38,265 bases of DNA from Bacteroidales bacterium (lineage in GTDB: Bacteria; Bacteroidota; Bacteroidia; Bacteroidales; UBA7960): the NCBI GenBank assembly GCA_007129945.1, contig SKUN01000116.1, positions 1 to 38,265 of the forward strand. Direction: 5' to 3'. Below are positions 18,082 through 27,829 of this stretch, one piece after another (the stretch's first letter is position 1; each line of letters begins with the position of its first letter). The notes beneath the pieces were generated by a model. That model was not told the DNA's origin and did no database searches. It saw only the letters and a list, made by a program, of their open reading frames with translations. The translations under genes were made by a program, and so were the position numbers.

Positions 18082-18124
18082 TTTCAGATCAACCAACGCA
18101 ATCACCAATTCAATCAACCGGGCC

Positions 18125-19147
18125 ATGATGCAAAGAAGTAAAATCACCACACTCACCGAGTTTATCATCCGAAGACAGTCGGAGTACCCTCATGCAAAAG
18201 GGGCACTCACCCGATTACTGAATGACATAGCCACCGCAGCCAAAATTGTGAACAGGGAGATCAATGCCGCCGGACTGGTCGATATCCTGGGCAGCATTGG
18301 CAGTGAAAACATCCAGGGAGAAACCCAGAAGAAACTGGATGTGTTTGCCAATGAAACATTCATTACCGCGCTGAAAGGAGGCGGCGAATGCTGTGCAATC
18401 GCTTCGGAGGAGAACGAGAAAGTAATCTCTTTCCGTGATGACTTTTCCGAACTGGGGAAGTATGTGATCGCCATCGACCCTCTTGACGGAAGCAGCAACA
18501 TTGACGCGAATGTTTCCATAGGCACCATCTTTTCCATCTACCGCAGGGTTACTGAAGTGGGCGGCGGCACTGAAGATGACCTTTTGCAGCCGGGCATCAA
18601 CCTCGCCGCAGCAGGATATGTGATCTACGGATCATCGACTATGCTGGTTTATTCCACCGGCAAAGGAGTCAACGGTTTCACCCTGGATCCTTCCGTCGGC
18701 ATATTTTGCCTCTCCCACCCGGATATGCACTTCCCGGAAAAAGCCAACATTTACTCCATTAATGAGGGAAATTACATTTATTTCCCGGAAGGGGTGAAAC
18801 AATACCTCAAATATTGTCAGAAAGACGACCCGGAAAGTTTCCGGCCTTATACTTCACGCTATATTGGTTCACTGGTTTCCGACTTTCACCGGAACCTCAT
18901 TAAGGGAGGAATTTTTCTTTACCCCGGTACAGCCAAAAAACCTGAAGGTAAACTCCGGCTGCTTTACGAATGCAACCCCATTGCTTTCCTGGCAGAACAT
19001 GCGGGCGGAAAAGCGAGTAACGGTCAAAAGCGGATCCTTGAAATTGAACCCAAAGGACTGCATCAACGGTCACCTTTTTTTGTAGGCCCCAGATGGATGG
19101 TTGAAAAAGTGGAAGGGTTTTTGCGGGAGGCTGGCGAAAACAATTAA
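18125..19147 (+). CDS. fbp: Class I fructose-1,6-bisphosphatase
   Basis: A 340-residue class I FBPase, which makes fructose-6-phosphate for gluconeogenesis. The metal-binding residues are visible in IASEENE (about 92-98) and [11 protein letters not shown] (Asp118 to Asp127), the family signature. Further motifs are [54 protein letters not shown], and [21 protein letters not shown], which binds the substrate. Length is normal. The start ATGATG leaves a choice of 18125 or 18128. mfd begins about 4 bp after the stop, so the two are probably cotranscribed. Confidence 0.95.
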   Translation: MMQRSKITTLTEFIIRRQSEYPHAKGALTRLLNDIATAAKIVNREINAAGLVDILGSIGSENIQGETQKKLDVFANETFITALKGGGECCAIASEENEKVISFRDDFSELGKYVIAIDPLDGSSNIDANVSIGTIFSIYRRVTEVGGGTEDDLLQPGINLAAAGYVIYGSSTMLVYSTGKGVNGFTLDPSVGIFCLSHPDMHFPEKANIYSINEGNYIYFPEGVKQYLKYCQKDDPESFRPYTSRYIGSLVSDFHRNLIKGGIFLYPGTAKKPEGKLRLLYECNPIAFLAEHAGGKASNGQKRILEIEPKGLHQRSPFFVGPRWMVEKVEGFLREAGENN

Positions 19148-19151
19148 CACC

Positions 19152-22100
19152 GTGCTGAATACCGACAAGTTTCTGGAACTCTTTTCGCAGGATGAATCAT
19201 TCAATGCGCTGCTGAATTATTTAAAGCAGAAAGCGCCTTCCGGGGCAAGCCTTAAAGGAATGGCCGGATCATCCGCGGCCGTTCTGGCAGCAGCTGCCGT
19301 CAGGAAAATCAACAAGCCTTTTCTTTTTCTCCTTTCTGACAAGGAGGAGGCAGCCTATTTTTTCAACGACCTGGAGAATTTACTAGGAGAACGGGACGCC
19401 GCCTACGAAAAACGAAATAGTTTTTTCTTCCCCTCATCCTATAAATCACCTTTTCAGTCTGATGAGGAGGACAACGGAGGAATTTTACTCAGGTCAGAAG
19501 TGATTAACCGTTTGGTTTCCAATGGCAAAAAAACCATCATTGTTACCTACCCGGAAGCCCTGTGTGAAAATGTCGTTTCACAGAAGGTGCTGAAAAAAAA
19601 TCTGCTGAGCATCCGGAAAGGAGAACAGCTTTCTGTGGATTTTCTGCTGGAAGTGCTCCTGGAAGAGGGATTCGAACGTGTTGATTTTGTGGTGGAACCG
19701 GGTCAGTTTTCTGTCAGGGGAGGCATCATCGACGTATTCTCTTTTTCCAACGATTACCCCTTCCGTATTGAGATCATGGGAGACCAGGTGGAAAGTCTCC
19801 GGACCTTCAATACTGAAAGCCAGCTCTCGGTGGAAATACAGGAGAAGATCAGCATACTCCCCGACATTCATGCCATGTCAAAGGAAACCCGGCATACCGA
19901 ATTTTTGCTGAATTCCATGTCACCTTCCACTGTTGTATGGAGTGAAAACCTGGAACTGGCAACAGATATCATCCATGAAGCTTTTGTGTCAGATAAAATT
20001 GCTGAGCCCCGGTTTATTCCTGCAGAAGAACTGCTCCGGGAGATCAACCGCCGCCTGCTGGTGGAGTTCCACAGGCCGGCGGCTGCGGGGGTCAGTGATT
20101 CTGCATTCATCTTCAACTTTTCGCCCCAGCCAAATTTCAATAAGCATATTGAGCTGTTAAGGAGTAACCTGGAAGAGAATACAGCAAAGGGGCTGCAAAA
20201 CATTATCCTGTGCGACACACAGAAGCAGGCCGAACGCATCCGGACCATATTTGAAAGCATCAGGGAGTCCGAAGACGGCATCCTGAATTTTCAGCATGAG
20301 ATTATGCTGATGACCCTCCACGAAGGGTTTATTGACCATCAGCATAAAATAGCCTGCTATACGGATCACCAGATTTTCGACCGTTATCACCGTTACCGCA
20401 TCCGTGATAAATTCCCTGGGAAACAAGCCCTCAGTATTAAAGCCCTCTACAACCTGAAGCCCGGCGACTATGTGACCCACATCGATCATGGGATCGGCAT
20501 TTTCAGCGGACTGGAAAAGATCGAAGTCAACGGGCGGTTGCAGGAAGCCATACGCCTGATCTATAAAAACGAAGACATCCTGTATGTCAGCATACACAGC
20601 CTGCACAGGGTGTCAAAGTATACAGGCAAGGAAGGGGTCGCTCCTTCCCTGCACCGGCTGGGTTCCGGCGCCTGGAGTAAGCTGAAGAACAAGACAAAGA
20701 AAAGGGTCAAAGATATTGCCCAGGACCTGATTGCCCTTTACGCCAAACGGCGGGAACAAAAAGGACATGCATTCTCTGCCGACAGTTACCTTCAGCATGA
20801 ACTGGAAGCATCTTTCATGTACGAAGACACGCCGGATCAGGAAAAAGCAACCCTGGATGTCAAAAAAGACATGGAATCCCCCTGCCCGATGGACAGGCTG
20901 ATTTGCGGAGACGTGGGATTCGGAAAAACCGAAGTCGCCATCCGGGCTGCCTTTAAAGCAGTAACAGACTCCAAACAGGTTGCCGTCCTGGTACCTACCA
21001 CCATCCTTGCCCTGCAACACTACTACACTTTCAGGGAACGGCTCAGGGACTTTCCGTGTACCATTGATTATGTGAGTCGTTTCCGGACAGCTTCTCAGAA
21101 AAAAAAGACCCTGCAGGGAGCCAAAGACGGCAGCATAGACATCCTGATCGGCACACACAGATTGCTGAGCAAAGATGTCCGTTTCAGCGACCTGGGGCTG
21201 CTTGTGGTTGATGAGGAGCAGAAATTTGGTGTCAGCTCCAAGGAAAAGCTAAAACAGCTGAGGGTTAACGTCGACACCCTGACGCTGACAGCCACCCCCA
21301 TACCCCGTACGCTCCAGTTCTCATTGATGGGTGCCAGGGATCTGTCTTACATCAACACCCCACCGCCCAACAGGTACCCCATCATTACAGAGCTTCATGT
21401 ATTCAATGAAGACCTGATCAGGGAAGCGGTCAATTACGAAATATCAAGGGGCGGGCAGGTTTTCTTTGTCCACAACCGTGTGCAGAATATCGCAGAGGTT
21501 GCTGAGATCATCAGGCGAAATTGCCCGGATGCCCGAATTGCCATCGGTCACGGACAGCTCGACGGCAGCCAGCTCGAAAAGGTCATGGTGGACTTCATCC
21601 ACGGGGCCTATGATGTGCTGGTTTCCACCACGATCATCGAGTCCGGGCTTGACATTCCCAATGCCAACACCATCATTATCAACAATGCCAACCATTTTGG
21701 CCTGAGCGACCTGCACCAGATGCGTGGCAGGGTCGGCCGGACAAACAAAAAAGCATTCTGCTATCTTCTCTCTCCCCCGATGAGTACACTGACCGAGGAA
21801 GCCAGACGCAGACTCAAGGCCATTGAAGAATTTTCCGAACTGGGAAGCGGCTTTAACATCGCCATGCGTGACCTGGACATCAGGGGAGCAGGTAATTTGC
21901 TGGGAGCCGAACAAAGCGGGTTTATCAGTGAGGTAGGATTTGATACGTATCACAAAATCCTTGACGAAGCCATCAGTGAACTAAAAGAAAATGAATTCAG
22001 GGATGTTTTTTCCGGAAGCGGCGAAAGTGCGGAAAGAGAAAAGCCAGTGAAAGAGTGTCAGCTTGAAACCGACCTTGAACTTATGATCCCCAGCGATTAT

Positions 22101-22505
22101 GTGTCCAACATTGAAGAAAGGCTGCAACTGTATAAAGAGCTGGACAGCATTGAATCCGATGCGCAGCTTCAGGTGTTTGCCGGAAAGATGGAAGACCGGT
22201 TCGGGCCGCTGCCTGATCCTGCCAAAGGCCTGCTGCAGGTAGTAAGACTCCGCCGCAAAGCACAGTCAGCCGGCTTTGAAAAACTGATCCTGAAAACGGA
22301 GAAAATGATCGGATATTTTCCGGAGAGCGATCGCACCGGTTATTACCAGAGTGAAGTATTCGGACAGATCCTGCAATACGTGCAGAACCATTCCCGTCAA
22401 AGCCGGCTGAAAGAGATGAACGGACACCTCTCCCTTACCATCAAACACGTAGGCACCATCGAAAAAGCCCTTGAGATCATTACAGATCTTTCAGAATCTC
22501 ACTGA
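19152..22505 (+). CDS. mfd: Transcription-repair coupling factor Mfd
   Basis: A 1117-residue protein from the GTG at 19152. The frame is open further upstream (TTG at 19101) but that would overlap fbp by 47 bp and add residues without family resemblance. Mfd pushes stalled RNA polymerase off damaged DNA and recruits UvrA. Domains in order: UvrB-homology region (about 1-330), the polymerase-interaction (CarD-like) domain at LKPGDYVTHIDHGIGIFSGL (about 434), helicase Walker A GDVGFGKTE (about 586), VVDEEQKFG (about 688), TLTATPIPRTL, QMRGRVGR, then the TRCF domain (about 960-1100). The 3' end overlaps the convergent glmM by 26 bp. An ATG start is missing, so GTG remains an inference. Confidence 0.95.
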   Translation: MLNTDKFLELFSQDESFNALLNYLKQKAPSGASLKGMAGSSAAVLAAAAVRKINKPFLFLLSDKEEAAYFFNDLENLLGERDAAYEKRNSFFFPSSYKSPFQSDEEDNGGILLRSEVINRLVSNGKKTIIVTYPEALCENVVSQKVLKKNLLSIRKGEQLSVDFLLEVLLEEGFERVDFVVEPGQFSVRGGIIDVFSFSNDYPFRIEIMGDQVESLRTFNTESQLSVEIQEKISILPDIHAMSKETRHTEFLLNSMSPSTVVWSENLELATDIIHEAFVSDKIAEPRFIPAEELLREINRRLLVEFHRPAAAGVSDSAFIFNFSPQPNFNKHIELLRSNLEENTAKGLQNIILCDTQKQAERIRTIFESIRESEDGILNFQHEIMLMTLHEGFIDHQHKIACYTDHQIFDRYHRYRIRDKFPGKQALSIKALYNLKPGDYVTHIDHGIGIFSGLEKIEVNGRLQEAIRLIYKNEDILYVSIHSLHRVSKYTGKEGVAPSLHRLGSGAWSKLKNKTKKRVKDIAQDLIALYAKRREQKGHAFSADSYLQHELEASFMYEDTPDQEKATLDVKKDMESPCPMDRLICGDVGFGKTEVAIRAAFKAVTDSKQVAVLVPTTILALQHYYTFRERLRDFPCTIDYVSRFRTASQKKKTLQGAKDGSIDILIGTHRLLSKDVRFSDLGLLVVDEEQKFGVSSKEKLKQLRVNVDTLTLTATPIPRTLQFSLMGARDLSYINTPPPNRYPIITELHVFNEDLIREAVNYEISRGGQVFFVHNRVQNIAEVAEIIRRNCPDARIAIGHGQLDGSQLEKVMVDFIHGAYDVLVSTTIIESGLDIPNANTIIINNANHFGLSDLHQMRGRVGRTNKKAFCYLLSPPMSTLTEEARRRLKAIEEFSELGSGFNIAMRDLDIRGAGNLLGAEQSGFISEVGFDTYHKILDEAISELKENEFRDVFSGSGESAEREKPVKECQLETDLELMIPSDYVSNIEERLQLYKELDSIESDAQLQVFAGKMEDRFGPLPDPAKGLLQVVRLRRKAQSAGFEKLILKTEKMIGYFPESDRTGYYQSEVFGQILQYVQNHSRQSRLKEMNGHLSLTIKHVGTIEKALEIITDLSESH

Positions 22506-23874
22506 TGTCCTTCTTGACTTTTTCCGCAATATGATCTGCTTTTACCGGGCTGTCACTTTCGGCATAAAGACGAATGACCGGTTCTGTGTTTGATAACCGG
22601 AGGTGGACCCACTCCCGGTCAAACCATATTTTTAATCCGTCTATCCTTTCTGTGGGTTGACGGCTGTATTTTTCTCCCAGTTTCACTATGATGGCAGGCA
22701 GGTCAACATCTGCAGATAGTTCAATTTTGTTTTTAGATATATAAAACTCAGGATATTGTTTTTTCAGCCTGCTGCAACTGAGTTTGCTTTTGGCAAGCAG
22801 GGTAAGGAAGAGCGCGATCCCCACCAGAGCATCCCTCCCGTTGTGCAGCGCCGGGTATATCACCCCGCCATTTCCTTCTCCGCCGATCACGGCATTCTGC
22901 TCCTTCATGGCTGCCACCACATTTACCTCACCCACGGCAGAGTAAAAATGCTTGCCGCCATGTTTGGCAGTTATTTCAGCCAGTGCCTGTGTGGAAGACA
23001 AATTGCTTACCGTATTCCCCGGGGTATTTGACAATACATAGTCAGCCACGGCAACCAGGGTATATTCCTCCCCAAACATTTCTCCATCTTCGGAAACAAC
23101 GGCCAGCCTGTCTACATCCGGATCCACTGCAAAACCCAAATGGGCTCTCTCACTCACCACTTCAGAAGAAAGACGCTGCAGGTTTTCCGGCAATGGTTCC
23201 GGATTATGCTGAAAACGTCCGGTAGGGGAACAATACACTTCAACCACACGTTTTACCCCCAGTGCCTCGAGCAGCAACGGAACAGCCACACCACCGGATG
23301 AGTTGATCCCGTCAACCACAATGGTAAACCCGGCATCCCTGATGGCATCTGTGTCGACCAGTGGGAGGTCCATTACCTTCTCTATGTGCATCTCCAGCAG
23401 GGTATCATTGGCCAGGTACTTACCCAGCTTATCCACCTTTACAAAATCAAACGTCTGCAGGTCCATGAATTTGTGCATCTCCTCCCCTTCAGCGAAAGTC
23501 ATAAACTCTCCCTTCTCATTGAGCAGCTTGAGTGCATTCCAGTTCATTGGGTTATGACTGGCGGTAATGACCACACCCCCCTGAGCACCATGATGCAGCA
23601 CCCCCATCTCAATGGTCGGGGTGGTCGAAAGCCCTGCATCAATGGTATCGATGCCCATCGACTGAAGTGTGCTTACCACGATCCCGCTCACCAGCGGACC
23701 GGAGAGTCTTGAATCACGCCCGATCACGACCTGTATACGATCAGTTTGGTGTCTTGACCGGAGCCACATACCATAGGCACCTGTAAACTTCATGACATCT
23801 GCCGGTGAGAGCCCCTCACCCGGACGTCCGCCAATGGTGCCACGGATACCGGAAATAGATTGAATTAAAGCCAT
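22480..23874 (-). CDS. glmM: Phosphoglucosamine mutase GlmM
   Basis: A 464-residue alpha-D-phosphohexomutase. GlmM converts glucosamine-6-phosphate to glucosamine-1-phosphate on the way to UDP-GlcNAc. The phosphoserine is Ser106 in VVITASHNPMNWN; the metal-binding loop is AVDPDVDRLA (Asp251, Asp253, Asp255); the sugar-recognition loop is GGEGNGGVIY; and the phosphate-binding loop is RLSNTEPVIRLYAES near the C-terminus. Length and the N-terminal SISGIRGTIGG fit the Bacteroidota GlmM group; phosphomannomutase activity cannot be excluded by eye. It diverges from the tamL-like gene (79 bp) and converges on mfd. Confidence 0.88.
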   Translation of the reverse strand: MALIQSISGIRGTIGGRPGEGLSPADVMKFTGAYGMWLRSRHQTDRIQVVIGRDSRLSGPLVSGIVVSTLQSMGIDTIDAGLSTTPTIEMGVLHHGAQGGVVITASHNPMNWNALKLLNEKGEFMTFAEGEEMHKFMDLQTFDFVKVDKLGKYLANDTLLEMHIEKVMDLPLVDTDAIRDAGFTIVVDGINSSGGVAVPLLLEALGVKRVVEVYCSPTGRFQHNPEPLPENLQRLSSEVVSERAHLGFAVDPDVDRLAVVSEDGEMFGEEYTLVAVADYVLSNTPGNTVSNLSSTQALAEITAKHGGKHFYSAVGEVNVVAAMKEQNAVIGGEGNGGVIYPALHNGRDALVGIALFLTLLAKSKLSCSRLKKQYPEFYISKNKIELSADVDLPAIIVKLGEKYSRQPTERIDGLKIWFDREWVHLRLSNTEPVIRLYAESDSPVKADHIAEKVKKDISEILKDL

Positions 23875-23953
23875 AGTGTATATAATAAATTTGGGAGCCC
23901 AAAGTTAATAATTATAAAGTTCATCCAGGTTTAACGTCCGGCGTTTTTCTTTA

Positions 23954-26341
23954 ATGGCTAAATTTGTATTGCGAAAATTCTCTCACAACAACATTCCCGT
24001 GAACAGGATCACCATTTATAAATCCGTACTGTTTCTGACTGTGATACTGTTATTCGGCAGATGCATGCCGGCCAGGCACCTGCCTGAGGGTGAGTATTTG
24101 CTGAGCCGTAACAATATTGAGGTGCATGATGCGGATGTTGACAACCATGACCTGAGAAATTACATCCGTCAATCCACCAACCGGCGCGTTTTGGGGATAT
24201 ACCGCTTTCACCTGAATGTTTACCAGCTGGCAGATCGCGGCGAGGGGAACCGCCTGAAACAGTGGATGAAAAACACCATTGGAGAGCCTCCGGTCATTTT
24301 CGATCCCATTGCGGCGGAACAAACCGCTGAGCAATTCAGGCTTTTTCTCCAGAACAAGGGGTATTTTAACGCTGAAACCGATTATGAAGTTGAACTCAGG
24401 GGGAAAAGAGCCCTGGTTACTTACAAGGTCAGAGGCAATCAGGGCTATACAATTCGCCGCATTGATTACAATATACCTGATTCCCAACTGGCAGATTTTG
24501 TGTTTGCCGACACCCTCAATTCGCTCATTAGCAGGGGGAAACGCTATGATACGGAAGACCTTCAGGAAGAAAGGCAACGCATTACAAGACAGCTGAAGGA
24601 TGTGGGGTTTTTTAATTTTTCCAGAGACTATGTTTTCTTTCGCGTAGACAGTACTTTGAACAGTCACCAGGTAGACCTGGAAATACTCATAGAAAACCCT
24701 GCAGGTCGTGGCAGAAGTTTTACCAGTGAAAGGGATGACCGCCCCCATAAAAGACACAGGATCAATGAAGTTTTTGTCTATCCTGAATACACACGTCTGC
24801 AGCCCGAACAAGCCTTTACGGACACAACCCGCTTACAAATAAACGGCAATGGAGACAATCCGGTGTATACCTTCCTGCACAACGGTGAAATGCGGATCCG
24901 CCCCAACACCATCGCAAATAACATTTTGCTGGAACAGGGAGAATATTACAGCCTCAGCCAGCATGAGCTGACCCACCGATACCTGGCAGGCCTGAGAAAC
25001 TTCCGGTACATCAATATGCAGTTTGAGGAGATACAGGAAGACTCCCTTCCAGACAGCCTCGGATTACTGGATATGCGGGTAGAGCTGACACGTTCCCCCG
25101 CAAATGCTTTTACTGTGGAGGCCGAGGGGTTGAATACTGCCGGGAACCTGGGGGTGGCCGCCAATTTTTTGTTTCAGAACAGAAATGTTTTCCGGGGGGC
25201 GGAAATGCTGAATCTTCGCCTTAAGGGAGCCCTGGAAATGTCGGGAGAATCAGGAGATACAGATGTTTTCAGGCGGCTGCCCTTCAATACAGCAGAAATG
25301 GGTGCCGAAGTGTCCATTGATTTCCCAAAATTGCTGTTTCCGATTCCCATGGAGCGGCTCTCAAGGACTGCCCGCCCCCAAAGCACTATTCTTACCGGGA
25401 TCAACTACAGGCATCGCCCCGACTACACCCGTTACATACTTAACTTCAGTTATGGGTTTCAATGGAGTCAGGACAATCGCCGCCAGCACCAGCTGACACC
25501 TCTCGAGATCAGTTCCATCAAGATCTTCAACGACTCCATCCTGCAAGCGAGGATCCCTGAAGCCAACCCGTTAATCCTGAGCAGATACAGGGACCACCTG
25601 ATCGGAGGGCTGAAATACAATTACATCTTCAACACCCAGCAAATAGACCGCCAACAGAACTTTATCTATTTCAGGGGCAATTTTGAATCTGCCGGAAACC
25701 TTATGCAGCTTGCCGCAAGACAGCTGGATGCTTCTGTAAACGAAGAGGGAAGCTACACAATGTTTGGTATTCCTTTTGCCCAGTATCTGAAAGCCGATGC
25801 GGATCTCCGTCTTTACCGTGTATTTGATGAGAACAACACCCTTGTTTTAAGGCTCATGGGGGGCATCGGCGTTCCGTACGGCAACCTGGATATAATGCCG
25901 TTCATCAAAAGTTATTATGGTGGAGGTGCCAACAGTGTCAGGGCCTGGAGCATCTATAACCTGGGACCCGGCAGTTACGAATCTGCCGAGACATTGCGTT
26001 TCGACAAATACGGCGACATTAAACTGGAAGCCAATATAGAGTACCGCTTCCCTGTGTACCGTTACTGGAAGGGGGCTCTTTTCATGGATGCAGGCAATGT
26101 ATGGTTCCTGCAAAGAAATGAGCAATTCCCCGGCGGAGAGTTTAACGCCGATAGTTTTTATAACGAAATGGCCATCGGAGCCGGGTTGGGTGTAAGGCTT
26201 GACTTTAACTTTTTCCTGATCAGACTTGATGCAGCTTTCCCGGTCAGAGACCCGGGGATGAATCCCGGAGAACAATGGATCGGTCAGTTCCCGGGATTCA
26301 GTGACTGGAACCTTAATCTGGGTATTGGATACCCGTTCTGA
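23954..26341 (+). CDS. TamL-like Omp85 outer membrane assembly protein
   Basis: A 795-residue Omp85-family protein. A hydrophobic leader ends at Cys37, followed by MPARHLPEGEYLLSRNNIEV, which closely resembles the N-terminus of TamL, the lipidated Bacteroidota version of TamA. POTRA-like segments follow (about 45-280; for example FLQNKGYFNAETDYEV and YTIRRIDYNI), and a 16-strand barrel fills the C-terminal half. The barrel includes FIKSYYGGGANSVRAWSIYNLGPGS, the conserved loop-6 region, and ends in LNLGIGYPF with a terminal aromatic residue. TamA/TamL insert proteins into the outer membrane. A GTG at 23999 would give a shorter leader (Cys at 22) and may be the true start. The lipobox is unusual (Arg at -1). 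The helicase gene follows after 1 bp. Confidence 0.85.
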   Translation: MAKFVLRKFSHNNIPVNRITIYKSVLFLTVILLFGRCMPARHLPEGEYLLSRNNIEVHDADVDNHDLRNYIRQSTNRRVLGIYRFHLNVYQLADRGEGNRLKQWMKNTIGEPPVIFDPIAAEQTAEQFRLFLQNKGYFNAETDYEVELRGKRALVTYKVRGNQGYTIRRIDYNIPDSQLADFVFADTLNSLISRGKRYDTEDLQEERQRITRQLKDVGFFNFSRDYVFFRVDSTLNSHQVDLEILIENPAGRGRSFTSERDDRPHKRHRINEVFVYPEYTRLQPEQAFTDTTRLQINGNGDNPVYTFLHNGEMRIRPNTIANNILLEQGEYYSLSQHELTHRYLAGLRNFRYINMQFEEIQEDSLPDSLGLLDMRVELTRSPANAFTVEAEGLNTAGNLGVAANFLFQNRNVFRGAEMLNLRLKGALEMSGESGDTDVFRRLPFNTAEMGAEVSIDFPKLLFPIPMERLSRTARPQSTILTGINYRHRPDYTRYILNFSYGFQWSQDNRRQHQLTPLEISSIKIFNDSILQARIPEANPLILSRYRDHLIGGLKYNYIFNTQQIDRQQNFIYFRGNFESAGNLMQLAARQLDASVNEEGSYTMFGIPFAQYLKADADLRLYRVFDENNTLVLRLMGGIGVPYGNLDIMPFIKSYYGGGANSVRAWSIYNLGPGSYESAETLRFDKYGDIKLEANIEYRFPVYRYWKGALFMDAGNVWFLQRNEQFPGGEFNADSFYNEMAIGAGLGVRLDFNFFLIRLDAAFPVRDPGMNPGEQWIGQFPGFSDWNLNLGIGYPF

Positions 26342-26342
26342 T

Positions 26343-27776
26343 ATGCAACAACCTGACATTATTCGCAGGGTCAAATCCGCATTCCCTTACCGGCAAACAA
26401 AAGACCAGGCGTCTCTGACAGAACATTTATCCGCCTTTCTGACTGACAGCGATCCGGCGTCTATGTTTTTACTGAAAGGCTATGCAGGAACAGGAAAAAC
26501 CACCATTGTCAGCAGTCTTGTCCGGGTGATGCCCGGGTTCAGCCTAAAAACTGTGCTGCTGGCTCCCACAGGAAGGGCTGCAAAAGTACTGGCCGGATAC
26601 GCCGGTAAACAAGCACTTACCATCCACAAAAAAATATACCGGATTCAGACCATGGGAGATGGTTCCGTGCAGGTTGTCCGGCAGGAGAACAAACACAGCA
26701 ATACCATTTTCATTGTGGACGAAGCTTCAATGATTCCCGGGTCATCCGCCACAGAACAGGGTAGCTTATTCGGCGGATCGAACCTGCTGGATGATCTCAT
26801 TGAATATGTGTATAATCAACGGAATTGTCGCCTGATATTCATCGGTGACACGGCCCAGCTCCCTCCTGTGCGCTCTGCGGAAAGCCCGGCGCTGAGCAAA
26901 ACCTTTCTGGAGAAGCATTACCAGGTCCGCATCAGGGAATACGAACTCAGGGAAGTGGTCAGACAGGCCAAGGACAGCGGCATCCTGCACAATGCCACGA
27001 AGCTTCGTTATATGCTTTCCGAAAACACAAACGGATTCCCGCCATTACAAACAGGCGAATTTAAGGATGTAATCCGTGTACAGGGTCAGGAAGCAGCGGA
27101 TGAAGTTGACACAGCTTACCTTTCAGGGGGGAAAGAACAGGCGCTGATGATATGCCGGTCAAATAAACGGGCCAATCTGTATAACCAGCATATACGGCAA
27201 AGGGTATTGTTCATGGAGGATGAGATCAATGCAGGAGATCTTCTCATGGTCGTCAGGAACAACTATTACTGGTTGCCTGAAACTTCAGAAGCCGGTTTTA
27301 TTGCAAACGGTGATATCATTGAACTCACCAGGATCCAAAGAACCGAAGAAATATACGGATTCCGTTTTGCTGATGTAACAGCGAGACTGACAGACTATCC
27401 GGACATGCCTGAAATAGATGTTAAGCTGATGCTCGATACATTGCAATCGGAAACACCGGCCCTTCCCGCACCGGACGCCCGAAAACTTTTCGACGCGGTA
27501 GCTGAAGACTTCAGGGACATCCCGAATCAGAGAACAAGGATGTCAGCCATCAAAAAAAGCCCCTATCTCAATGCGCTTCAGGTTAAATACGCTTACGCAA
27601 TGACCTGCCATAAGGCCCAGGGCGGACAGTGGGCAAACGTATTCATAGAAATGGGTTACCTCCCGGACAAAAAGCCGGATACCGAATACCTGCGTTGGCT
27701 GTATACCGCTTTTACCAGGGGAACGGAAAAAGTCTTTCTGCTGAATTTCGCAGATGAGTTCTTCGCCCCTGACTGA
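26343..27776 (+). CDS. RecD2-like ATP-dependent DNA helicase
   Basis: A 477-residue superfamily 1 helicase. The frame opens at 26301 inside the previous gene; the ATG at 26343, one base after that stop, is the natural start. Walker A is KGYAGTGKTTIV (about 46-57), Walker B IFIVDEASMI, motif III FIGDTAQLPPV, and the C-terminal UvrD_C_2 segment reads YAMTCHKAQGGQWANVF followed by LYTAFTRGTEKVFLL. This resembles the short ATP-dependent RecD-like/ExoV-alpha-like AAA proteins common in Bacteroidota, which lack the long N-terminal domain of RecD2. Likely DNA repair or recombination; the precise role is unknown. Close spacing with the TamL-like gene suggests cotranscription. Confidence 0.85.
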   Translation: MQQPDIIRRVKSAFPYRQTKDQASLTEHLSAFLTDSDPASMFLLKGYAGTGKTTIVSSLVRVMPGFSLKTVLLAPTGRAAKVLAGYAGKQALTIHKKIYRIQTMGDGSVQVVRQENKHSNTIFIVDEASMIPGSSATEQGSLFGGSNLLDDLIEYVYNQRNCRLIFIGDTAQLPPVRSAESPALSKTFLEKHYQVRIREYELREVVRQAKDSGILHNATKLRYMLSENTNGFPPLQTGEFKDVIRVQGQEAADEVDTAYLSGGKEQALMICRSNKRANLYNQHIRQRVLFMEDEINAGDLLMVVRNNYYWLPETSEAGFIANGDIIELTRIQRTEEIYGFRFADVTARLTDYPDMPEIDVKLMLDTLQSETPALPAPDARKLFDAVAEDFRDIPNQRTRMSAIKKSPYLNALQVKYAYAMTCHKAQGGQWANVFIEMGYLPDKKPDTEYLRWLYTAFTRGTEKVFLLNFADEFFAPD

Positions 27777-27829
27777 TACTGTTTCAGTGCTCGATTCCCG
27801 CCCGGGCATATGATTTTTCACACGATTGT

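Noticed and set aside
19101-19151. Upstream TTG start for mfd
   Set aside because: Would overlap fbp by 47 bp and add 17 residues unlike Mfd N-termini; GTG at 19152 fits better.
20613-21158. 181-codon open frame on the minus strand
   Set aside because: Antisense to the mfd helicase core.
24050-24811. 253-codon open frame on the minus strand
   Set aside because: Lies wholly inside the tamL-like gene on the opposite strand; no motif, no start signal; a shadow of codon composition.
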